Below are positions 1 through 6,541 of a stretch of 11,448 nucleotides of DNA, piece by piece; the first letter of the stretch is position 1; the number at the start of each line of letters is the position of its first letter. The stretch covers positions 1 to 11,448 of the forward strand of contig NZ_CAMILN010000050.1 of the NCBI RefSeq assembly GCF_946222045.1. Direction: 5' to 3'. Source of the DNA: an uncultured Peptoniphilus sp. Its GTDB lineage: Bacteria; Bacillota; Clostridia; Tissierellales; Peptoniphilaceae. The notes beneath the pieces are model-generated. The model was not told the DNA's origin and ran no database searches. It was given only the letters and a program-made list of their open reading frames with translations. The translations under genes and the position numbers were made by a program.

Positions 1-43
1 CCTAAACGGTCACGACATAAAAATAAATATAGAAAAAATGTAA
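1..43 (+). CDS. C-terminal tail of an upstream gene (partial)
   Basis: Reading from base 2 gives a short tail LNGHDIKINIEKM ending in TAA at 41-43, six bases before a strong intrinsic terminator. The frame starting at base 1 stays open through the terminator stem, and the frame starting at base 3 is a stop at once, so the base-2 frame is the likeliest true C terminus. Only 13 residues are visible, so the product cannot be identified. Confidence 0.35.
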   Translation, partial: LNGHDIKINIEKM

Positions 44-49
44 AAAATA

Positions 50-81
50 AAGGCTCTGGGAAACCAGGGCCTTATTTTTTT
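50..81 (+). terminator. Intrinsic terminator of the upstream gene
   Basis: A 10-bp stem (50-59 with 64-73, one G-T wobble) closes a GAAA tetraloop (60-63) and is followed after one A by seven T residues (75-81). This is a textbook rho-independent terminator on the plus strand. It separates the upstream gene from the operon beginning at 275. Confidence 0.9.
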
Positions 82-118
82 GCCTTGAATTATATAAAAA
101 TTTAACTGAGGTTAACAA

Positions 119-129
119 GGACCTAGTCC
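119..129. repeat. Small inverted repeat GGAC-CTA-GTCC upstream of operon 1
   Basis: A perfect 4-bp inverted repeat with a 3-base centre lies just after a GTTAACAA octamer (111-118). The same octamer recurs upstream of operon 2 at 4965-4972. It could be an operator half of an unknown regulator, possibly the one encoded at 4005, but the repeat is short and no matching copy lies before operon 2. The remainder of 82-182 shows only AT-rich sequence; a TATAAT at 131-136 has no well-spaced -35 element. Confidence 0.25.
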
Positions 130-182
130 CTATAATTCAACATATAAGATAAAAAAAGTGAATTTATTTAAGAAAAATAAAA

Positions 183-197
183 TGATATCCAATATCA
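183..197. promoter_or_regulatory. Putative Fur box of operon 1
   Basis: TGATATCCAATATCA is a perfect TGATA-N5-TATCA inverted repeat. It matches the Bacillus subtilis Fur consensus TGATAATnATTATCA at 11 of 14 informative positions. The same outer arms recur upstream of operon 2 at 5005-5019, which makes coincidence unlikely. It lies 78 bases before the TTG start at 275. I could not assign a convincing promoter here; TATTAT at 199-204 and TATAAA at 210-215 are possible -10 elements. Confidence 0.7.
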
Positions 198-223
198 ATA
201 TTATTTACTTATAAAAATTTCTT

Positions 224-238
224 TGTTAGTATTTATCA
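224..238. promoter_or_regulatory. Possible second, degenerate Fur-like site
   Basis: TGTTAGTATTTATCA matches the 7-1-7 Fur consensus at 11 of 14 positions and begins 41 bases (about four helical turns) after the first box at 183. Its left arm is imperfect, and in sequence this AT-rich an 11/14 match can arise by chance, so it is a weak call. Confidence 0.3.
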
Positions 239-261
239 TGAAAAATTTAGAAATGAAAGTT

Positions 262-268
262 AAGGAGG
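262..268 (+). promoter_or_regulatory. Ribosome binding site that fixes a TTG start
   Basis: AAGGAGG is a full-strength Shine-Dalgarno sequence six bases before TTG at 275. It decides the start of the YbaN-like gene. The overlapping ATG frame beginning at 223 has no ribosome site and encodes no recognisable protein. Confidence 0.85.
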
Positions 269-274
269 ATATAA

Positions 275-637
275 TTGAAGATTTTATTTTTAATACTTGG
301 ATTTATATTTTTGGGGATTGGAATAATCGGTATATATTTGCCCTTATTACCTGCGACTCCCTTCTTGTTACTTGCAACTTATTGCTTTGCGAGAGGGTCA
401 AAAAAGTTCAACGACTATTTTATTTCTACTAAATTATACAAGGAAAATATTGAGCCAATAAAAAACAAGACTGGTATGACAAGAGAGAGGAAGAGAAAGA
501 TACTTATGACGATCACTTTCTTTTTAGCTATATCATTTTATTTTGTAAACAACTTGCATGCTAGAATTACACTTTTATTAGTGCTTATTTTTCACTACAT
601 ATATTTTATTTTTAAAATTAAGACAATCAAGGAGTAG
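275..637 (+). CDS. YbaN/DUF454 family small membrane protein
   Basis: A 120-residue protein starting with TTG, six bases after a strong ribosome site. It aligns well with E. coli YbaN: the family signature is present as GIYLPLLPATPF (19-30) followed by YCFARGS (36-42). Hydrophobic stretches at about 3-21, 24-38, 76-92 and 97-113 suggest three or four membrane segments around a short basic cytoplasmic loop (64-75, with RERKRK). The family has no firmly established biochemical role. The gene is first in an operon, and the ABC half-transporter start follows two bases after its stop. With a Fur-like box upstream and a haem-uptake operon downstream, a role helping iron or haem transport is inferred, not shown. 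Confidence 0.9.
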   Translation: MKILFLILGFIFLGIGIIGIYLPLLPATPFLLLATYCFARGSKKFNDYFISTKLYKENIEPIKNKTGMTRERKRKILMTITFFLAISFYFVNNLHARITLLLVLIFHYIYFIFKIKTIKE

Positions 638-639
638 AA

Positions 640-2358
640 ATGTTTAACAAGAAATTATTCAATGAGTTAAAAAGTGAAAAGCTACAAATCTTAAAGCTTT
701 TACTTATAAAAATTTTACAAATGACAACTAATGTTGCCATGATTTTTTTAATAGGCAAGTCTATAGAAGCTTTAATTAGTTCAAGCTTTAGTGGGAGCAA
801 GTTTATTTTATTTATGCTCCTAATAATTGGACTAAATATTTTCTTAATAAAAATAGAAGCTAGTATATCTTACAAGGCTTCCTATAGGATTAAAAATAAC
901 TTGAGAGAAAGACTAATGAAGAAGGTTTTTTCTTTTAAGATGGAGTATGGGAGCAAAGTTTCTATTTCAGAAGTTATAAATTTAGGGGTAGAGGGAATAG
1001 AACAACTCAACTTATTTTACTCTGCGCTCTTGCCACAACTTCTCTTCTCCCTAATAGGTCCCCTAATTTTATTTTGCATACTTTCCTTTTTAAATTTCAA
1101 AATTGCAATAATAATGCTCTTACTAATACCACTAATACCTCTTGCCATAATGATGGTGCAAAAACTTGCAAAGAAAGTCGTGAAAACTTATTGGAAATCA
1201 TATACAAATTTGTCAGAAGTTTTTATTGACTTCCTATATGGCTTAACAAGTTTAGAAGTTTTTAATGCAGATGAAGACTACAATGACCTATTGAATGAAA
1301 AGGCAGAAGACTTTAGAGTAAAAACCATGAAGCTCCTCATGATGCAACTTAATAACATTACAGTCTTAGACCTAATTTCTTATGCAGGTTCAGCCTTGGG
1401 AATAATTTTATCCATTTATTATTATTCTAAGGGGCAGCTTTCTGTCTTTGCAGCTTTTTCCTTTATACTCTTAAGCCAAGAATTTTTCTTACCCTTAAGA
1501 AGATTGGGAGCACTTTTTCATGTTGCAATGAATGGCATTACAGCAGCTAATTCCCTCTTCGAAATTTTAGAAATAGAAAGTATAGAAGATTTTAAAAATC
1601 TAATACAAGATGAGAAAGTAGATGTAGAAGTAAAAAATTTAAATTTTTCTTACGGAGAAAAGGAAATTTTAAAAGATTTGAATATGAAGATTAAGTCGAA
1701 CAAAATCACAGCCATAGTAGGAGAAAGTGGTTGTGGGAAGTCTACTCTTGCGAAATTAGTTGGTGGATTTGAAAGGAATTATGATGGGGAGATACTTTAC
1801 AATGGCTTAAGTGAAATTTCAAATGATTCTTTAAATGAAAATATAATGTTAGTAGACAATACCCCCTACTTCTTTAAAGAAAGTCTTAGATATAATCTTA
1901 AAATGGCAAATAAAAATGCAGATGATGATAAGTTAAGAAAAGTTTTAGAAGAGGTTGGTCTTTATTCTTACTTTAAAAATATAGGAGGCTTAGATAGCAT
2001 CCTAGAAAGTGCAGGCAACAACTTATCGGGTGGGCAAAAACAAAGACTTGCAATAGGAAGGGCCCTTTTGAAAGAACCAAAGATTTTAATTTTAGATGAG
2101 TCCATTTCAAATATAGATAAGGAATCAGAAGATTTGATTTTAAATCTTATACAAAAATTAAAAGAAAAAATGACCATTATTCTTATTACTCATAGACTCA
2201 ACACAGTCCTTCAGGCAGACTATATTTACTATCTTGACAATAAGAAGGTAGCAGAAGAAGGAAGTTTTGAAGAAATAAGTAAGGGAGAATTATTTTCTGG
2301 TATTTATAGATACCAAAGGGAATTAGAAATGTGGGGTTTAAATGAAGAAATTAATTGA
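640..2358 (+). CDS. ABC exporter-fold half-transporter, subunit 1 (membrane plus ATPase)
   Basis: A 572-residue fused membrane/ATPase half-transporter with an SD (AAGGAG, 629-634) five bases before ATG. The N-terminal about 310 residues form a type I exporter membrane domain with roughly six helices. The ATPase domain starts near 328: Walker A GESGCGKST (361-369), signature LSGGQ (462-466), Walker B ILILDES with catalytic Glu487, and switch His518. The Q-loop is odd: the usual VPQ reads VDN, so Asn407 stands where Gln is expected. It overlaps the next gene by 17 bases, so the two surely form a heterodimer. General architecture matches CydDC-like exporters and also the siderophore importers IrtAB and YbtPQ, which use the same fold. 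Substrate is unknown; Fur-box control and neighbours favour iron or haem. Confidence 0.9.
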   Translation: MFNKKLFNELKSEKLQILKLLLIKILQMTTNVAMIFLIGKSIEALISSSFSGSKFILFMLLIIGLNIFLIKIEASISYKASYRIKNNLRERLMKKVFSFKMEYGSKVSISEVINLGVEGIEQLNLFYSALLPQLLFSLIGPLILFCILSFLNFKIAIIMLLLIPLIPLAIMMVQKLAKKVVKTYWKSYTNLSEVFIDFLYGLTSLEVFNADEDYNDLLNEKAEDFRVKTMKLLMMQLNNITVLDLISYAGSALGIILSIYYYSKGQLSVFAAFSFILLSQEFFLPLRRLGALFHVAMNGITAANSLFEILEIESIEDFKNLIQDEKVDVEVKNLNFSYGEKEILKDLNMKIKSNKITAIVGESGCGKSTLAKLVGGFERNYDGEILYNGLSEISNDSLNENIMLVDNTPYFFKESLRYNLKMANKNADDDKLRKVLEEVGLYSYFKNIGGLDSILESAGNNLSGGQKQRLAIGRALLKEPKILILDESISNIDKESEDLILNLIQKLKEKMTIILITHRLNTVLQADYIYYLDNKKVAEEGSFEEISKGELFSGIYRYQRELEMWGLNEEIN

Positions 2359-4000
2359 ATATAAAAATTTAATAGGGAAACTCCTATCTCTTGTGGGTGA
2401 TTTGAATTTACAAATGTTTTTTGCCATATTTTTTGGCGCGAGTGGACATATATTTGCGACCTTGTTGCCATCACTAGGCTTATTCTACCTAAGTAAGCTA
2501 CTTTTAAAGCAAACTATGAATTTAAAATTAATAATTGGAATTTTATTCACTTTAGCTATACTTAGGGCAATATTTAAGTACCTTGAACAGCTTTTAAATC
2601 ACTATATAGCCTTCAAAATTTTAGCAATATTAAGAGATAAAATCTTCAAAAAACTAAGGTCTTTGGGACCAGCTAAGATGAATGGGAAAAATAAGGGGGA
2701 ATTAATTTCTATTATCACATCAGATATAGAACTATTAGAGGTCTTTTATGCACACACAATTTCTCCTGTTTGTATAGCTCTAGTGCACAGCTTATTTTTC
2801 TTTATAATCTTGTGGAAATTTAATCCAATTTATTCTTGGATACTTTTAGCTTTTCACTTGTTATTAGCTATAATTATTCCGATTATTACAGAGAAATCTG
2901 CTGGAGAAATTGGGAGAAGGCAGAGGAAGAATTTATCGAGTTTAAATTCTCTAATCCTGGAAAGCTTTAAGGGAATAAAAGAAATTATTAATTTTTCTTA
3001 CTTTGATGATAGGTATAAAGAGATTGAATTTGAAGCAAATAAGCTAAATAGGTCTACCAAGGTTCTTACAGAAAAGTCATCTAGTAATTTTGCTCTAACA
3101 TCTTTTACCATAATACTTGGAGACTTAATTTTTACTTTGGCAGCCTTTAAGCTTTACAAGGCGTCAATCTTAGATCTTAGCAGCTTATTATTTCCCTTGG
3201 GAGTTTTCATTTCTTCTTTTGGACCAACAAGTGCCCTTTCATCTCTTGCAAATAATTTAGTTTTGACCTTTGCTTGTGGCAAGAGAGTCATGGAACTTTT
3301 AGAAGAAGATCCCCTTACACCAATAAATTACGAGGGAGAAGAAATTGATTATGAAAATATGAGTCTTGAAGAAGTAAATTTCTCTTATGACGATACAAAA
3401 CTTATTAATGATTTTAATTTTAAAGCTTCATTAAATGAGATAATAGGACTAAAAGGCAAAAGTGGTTGCGGCAAGTCTACATTAATAAAATTAATGATGA
3501 GATTTTATGATACAAAAAGTGGTAAAATTTGTCTAAATGATATAAACATAAAAGACTTGAATACATTAAATTTAAGAGAGAACATTTCATACTTAAGTCA
3601 AGAAACCCACCTATTTAGAGGTAGCATTAGAGATAACTTGAAAATTGCAAAAAAAGATGCAAGTGAAGAGGAATTAATAGAAGCTTGCAAGAAGGCAAAT
3701 ATTTATGATTTCATAATGACCCTTGAAAAGGGATTTGACACAGAGATAGTAAAAGAAAATAATGAAATCTCCACTGGTCAAGCTCAGAGGCTGGCTTTAG
3801 CAAGAATCTTTTTAAGAAAGTCTAAGTTATATCTACTTGATGAACCAACAGCTAACATAGACGCCTTAAACGAAGGGATAATTTTAAAGTCCCTATATAA
3901 GGAGAGAAAAAATAAAAATATTATAATTTCATCCCACAGAGATAGTTCCCTTAGGATTTGTGACAGAATAGTAGAAGTAAAGAGAGAAATGGAGTCATAA
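2342..4000 (+). CDS. ABC exporter-fold half-transporter, subunit 2 (membrane plus ATPase)
   Basis: A 552-residue partner of the preceding subunit, starting inside it. The membrane domain covers about 1-320 with roughly six helices. The ATPase domain carries Walker A GKSGCGKST (372-380), Q-loop Gln420, Walker B LYLLDEP with catalytic Glu501, and switch His532. Its signature motif is ISTGQ (476-480) instead of LSGGQ. In a heterodimer this altered signature pairs with the Walker A/B of subunit 1, the one whose Q-loop is also altered, so one nucleotide site should be degenerate and the other (this Walker A/B plus LSGGQ of subunit 1) normal. That asymmetry is common in heterodimeric exporters. Direction of transport and substrate cannot be read from sequence. 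Confidence 0.9.
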   Translation: MKKLIEYKNLIGKLLSLVGDLNLQMFFAIFFGASGHIFATLLPSLGLFYLSKLLLKQTMNLKLIIGILFTLAILRAIFKYLEQLLNHYIAFKILAILRDKIFKKLRSLGPAKMNGKNKGELISIITSDIELLEVFYAHTISPVCIALVHSLFFFIILWKFNPIYSWILLAFHLLLAIIIPIITEKSAGEIGRRQRKNLSSLNSLILESFKGIKEIINFSYFDDRYKEIEFEANKLNRSTKVLTEKSSSNFALTSFTIILGDLIFTLAAFKLYKASILDLSSLLFPLGVFISSFGPTSALSSLANNLVLTFACGKRVMELLEEDPLTPINYEGEEIDYENMSLEEVNFSYDDTKLINDFNFKASLNEIIGLKGKSGCGKSTLIKLMMRFYDTKSGKICLNDINIKDLNTLNLRENISYLSQETHLFRGSIRDNLKIAKKDASEEELIEACKKANIYDFIMTLEKGFDTEIVKENNEISTGQAQRLALARIFLRKSKLYLLDEPTANIDALNEGIILKSLYKERKNKNIIISSHRDSSLRICDRIVEVKREMES

Positions 4001-4004
4001 GTCA

Positions 4005-4838
4005 ATGATAAACTTGAATATAACTAAAATACAAATTGAATATTTATTATTTATAAAAAATTATGAAGGAAGGAAGACTATTACAGAAGCAAGTCTATTC
4101 TTTAATTGTTCCCGCGCTAACTCAAAAAAAATTCTTGATAAAATGATTCTTATAGGTATCCTATACAAAGAGGATAATGAGTACAAGTTGACGAAAATAG
4201 GACGAGACCTTTCAGAATTTTATAATGAGAAGCTTGAAAAGAATTTATTTGTAGTGCAAAAATTTTTGGATATTGACGATAATCTTGCTAGGAGTATCAG
4301 TCTTGAAATATTGTCAAAGAGACTTATTCCTTATCAAGAGGCAATGGAAAAAAGATACAAGAGTATGATTTTGGCTAAAGATATTCAGGGGAGAGAGAAG
4401 ATCCAAGATATTTCCGAATATTTAGAAGAGGGAAGGAATAAAATTAATTTTTCAATAAAAAAAATTTCTGAAGATAGTAAAAACTCCTTTGTAGATAATT
4501 CCATGGCACTTATGGGCTTTGATGATCAAGCATATTTGATAATTGGAGAAGAATCCTATATAGAACTTTCAACTAAGACAATAAAAAAGGCTCATCACGG
4601 TTACTTTAAAAAAGCGATTGCTACAAAGTTATTTTATTTCGATGATGGAGAAGAAATAGAAATAAATTCTAAGGACAGGATTTTTAAGATTCCCCTTGAT
4701 CTAATTGATTACTGGTCAACATCAGATGGGATAATTTTAGAGGCATCCTTGATTTTAAAAATTAAATCTCAAATGGGAATAACAATCCATGCAAAAAAAG
4801 CAAATTTTTTATTCGTAGTTAACCTTTGTTTAACTTAA
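4005..4838 (+). CDS. DtxR-like winged-helix regulator lacking most metal ligands
   Basis: A 277-residue protein beginning four bases after the transporter, last in operon 1, with a modest SD (GGAG, 3991-3994). Residues 7-75 form a winged helix, and 62-122 follow the DtxR dimerisation region closely (LTKIGRDL, then a long helix and LDIDDNLA). By hand alignment to DtxR from memory, His79, Glu83, His98, Cys102, Glu105 and His106 fall on Leu77, Leu81, Ala95, Ser99, Ile102 and Leu103; Met10 falls on Glu12. Metal sensing of the classical kind is therefore unlikely. The C-terminal part (about 165-277) is beta-rich, has a His-His pair (197-198), and I do not recognise it. It may sense haem or another ligand and control this operon, or be an accessory protein that kept only the fold. 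Confidence 0.7.
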   Translation: MINLNITKIQIEYLLFIKNYEGRKTITEASLFFNCSRANSKKILDKMILIGILYKEDNEYKLTKIGRDLSEFYNEKLEKNLFVVQKFLDIDDNLARSISLEILSKRLIPYQEAMEKRYKSMILAKDIQGREKIQDISEYLEEGRNKINFSIKKISEDSKNSFVDNSMALMGFDDQAYLIIGEESYIELSTKTIKKAHHGYFKKAIATKLFYFDDGEEIEINSKDRIFKIPLDLIDYWSTSDGIILEASLILKIKSQMGITIHAKKANFLFVVNLCLT

Positions 4839-4878
4839 AAACTTAAATTTATACACCATAAAATATATAAAAACCTTC

Positions 4879-4910
4879 TAAACTCTAGTCACTGACTAGG
4901 GTTTATTTTT
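4879..4910 (+). terminator. Intrinsic terminator of operon 1
   Basis: A 12-bp stem (4879-4890 with 4894-4905, one wobble) closes a three-base ACT loop and is followed directly by TTTTT (4906-4910). It lies 41 bases after the stop of the regulator gene, so the two operons are separate transcription units. Confidence 0.9.
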
Positions 4911-5003
4911 ATTATAAAAATTAAAATAATATATTTATAAAAATTATCCTCCAAGTAAACCAGAGTTAACAAAATTTTCATAATTCTTTTATAGCTTATT
5001 TAA

Positions 5004-5034
5004 TTGATAAGTAATATCATTACCTAAGTAATAT
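5004..5034 (+). promoter_or_regulatory. Candidate promoter of operon 2
   Basis: TTGATA (5004-5009) could be a -35 element with TAATAT (5029-5034) as -10, though the 19-base spacer is long. An alternative uses TTTATA (4988-4993) and TAATAT (5012-5017) with an 18-base spacer. In either case the Fur box at 5005-5019 covers a core promoter element, as expected for iron-dependent repression. Confidence 0.4.
5005..5019. promoter_or_regulatory. Putative Fur box of operon 2
   Basis: TGATAAGTAATATCA has the same perfect TGATA-N5-TATCA arms as the site at 183-197 and matches the 7-1-7 Fur consensus at 12 of 14 positions. It lies 40 bases before the first start codon of a haem-uptake operon and overlaps the likely promoter. 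The rest of the 4839-5059 gap holds the operon 1 terminator, a GTTAACAA octamer (4965-4972) shared with the operon 1 leader, and AT-rich sequence. Confidence 0.75.
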
Positions 5035-5059
5035 AAATTGATAACAAGGGGTCTTTATA

Positions 5060-6541
5060 ATGAAAAATAAAAAAATTTACATATCTCTAGTATTTTTATT
5101 ATCTTTATTATTCTTAACGAATTTTGTATTTGCGGATAATGAAAGCACACCAGAGAAAAAAGAAATAAAATTAGAAGATGGCTACTATGAAATTCCAATT
5201 AAGTTATGGCATTCCATCGAAGAAAAACCTAGTATGGGCAACAAAGCGCTTGTACAAAAAGCCGAGATTGAAGTGAAGGATGGAGAAGCAAACCTCTACA
5301 TAGGATCTGACAAGATGGAATACTTATCAATAACAGCTTCTCTAATTAATATTTACTTCCAAAAGGAAGATGGAATTTATCACAGGGCAGAGGCAGCTTG
5401 CTATGACTTAGAAGTACCCAAGGAAAAAGATAAAAGACCAAGAGTCTTTAAGACATCCCTAGTTAATATGGATGAAATGACAAGGGTTTATGTAGATCCA
5501 AAAGTAGAACCTATGGGGGATGAACCAATAAGGGCAAGAATAAAACTTGACTATGGCGAGATTAAAAAAATAAATGAAAGCGATTCAATATTAATAAACA
5601 ATTTTAAAGAAGGAGCAAATAAACCAGAATTTAATTCAAAGGAAGCTGGAGAAGTTCAAAATAAAAACATAATAGTAAACTATGATCCTGATACCTTTAA
5701 TGAAGAATTTTCTTTTTATGGAAATAGATTATCAGGAAAGCAGGCAGAAGAATTCACAAAGTCCTTTGACAAATTAGATCAAGTAAATGTTTTTAAGATA
5801 GAGTTTTTAGGACCCCTAGATGAAATACAAGGCAATGAAGAAAGTATTCAAGCAAAAAGAAAAAAGATTTATGCAAACAAAGAATTTGATTTAAAATTAC
5901 CTCTTTTAAAATTTAAAGGACAAGACAAGCTAAGTCTTTATGAAGTAAATAATGGAGAAAAAAAGAAGATAGATTTCAAAGTCAATGGAGATCACATTGA
6001 ATTTAAAACAAAAGATTCAGCAATTTTTATAGTGGTGAAAGCTGCTGGATCAGGTATGCAAGTAAATGAAAGCATAGATAATAATAAATCACCGACATTA
6101 AGCAATATAAGTACAAGCAATAGTAGTTCAAAGGAAGAAAGAGCAAAGGCCTTTATGACGACAGTTAAAAAGCCACAGGCACAAAAAATATCAAGCTCTT
6201 CAGATTCCTCATCCCCTATGCCAGTAGAAGGACCACAAGTTAGTTCAACAACACTAAACACAAGTCCACCTTCTATAGGCTCACAACAAAGTAAAATTTC
6301 AAGTCAAGAAAACAAGGGACCATCCTTCAATCAAAATAAAGATGCAGAGATTGGAGCAGAAGGACAAGAAATTGAAGAAAAAGAATCAAAGGGCATTATT
6401 ATTTTAATACTCCTAATATTTATAGGATTAAATTCAATGGCCTTTGTTGTAATTAGAAAAAATTTTCAAGAAGTAAAAGAAATGAAGGATGAAATAATAT
6501 TTTTAGGAGGGCTTAAAGATAATGAAAAAAATAATAAATAA
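5060..6541 (+). CDS. Membrane-tethered NEAT-type haem receptor
   Basis: A 493-residue surface protein with SD AAGGGG eight bases before ATG. Residues 1-25 are a signal peptide (cleavage likely after VFA). Residues 39-167 look like a NEAT domain: DGYYEIPIKLW (40-50), the lip-helix motif SMGNKA (58-63), and the terminal hairpin TRVYVDPKVEPMGDEP (141-156). The Tyr residues that bind haem in IsdA-type domains are missing; Met59 and Met152 sit near the equivalent places, suggesting Met-Met coordination as in Shr NEAT2 and Shp. Residues about 200-330 form an unrecognised beta-rich region. A Ser/Pro/Gln-rich linker (334-443) leads to one membrane helix (444-464) and a charged tail; there is no LPXTG. 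It overlaps the Shp gene by 20 bases and probably passes haem to Shp. Confidence 0.8.
   Translation: MKNKKIYISLVFLLSLLFLTNFVFADNESTPEKKEIKLEDGYYEIPIKLWHSIEEKPSMGNKALVQKAEIEVKDGEANLYIGSDKMEYLSITASLINIYFQKEDGIYHRAEAACYDLEVPKEKDKRPRVFKTSLVNMDEMTRVYVDPKVEPMGDEPIRARIKLDYGEIKKINESDSILINNFKEGANKPEFNSKEAGEVQNKNIIVNYDPDTFNEEFSFYGNRLSGKQAEEFTKSFDKLDQVNVFKIEFLGPLDEIQGNEESIQAKRKKIYANKEFDLKLPLLKFKGQDKLSLYEVNNGEKKKIDFKVNGDHIEFKTKDSAIFIVVKAAGSGMQVNESIDNNKSPTLSNISTSNSSSKEERAKAFMTTVKKPQAQKISSSSDSSSPMPVEGPQVSSTTLNTSPPSIGSQQSKISSQENKGPSFNQNKDAEIGAEGQEIEEKESKGIIILILLIFIGLNSMAFVVIRKNFQEVKEMKDEIIFLGGLKDNEKNNK

Noticed and set aside
112..136. Promoter TTAACA with TATAAT
   Set aside because: The spacer is only 13 bases, too short for a sigma-70 type promoter, and no better -35 sits 16-18 bases before the TATAAT.
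223..432. ATG reading frame overlapping the YbaN-like gene
   Set aside because: No ribosome site, no family resemblance, and it overlaps a clear DUF454 protein in another frame that has a strong SD.
4935..4949. Fur-like match TTATAAAAATTATCC
   Set aside because: It scores 11/14 but lacks the TGATA arm, and such A/T strings are expected by chance here; it lies between the terminator and the promoter region.
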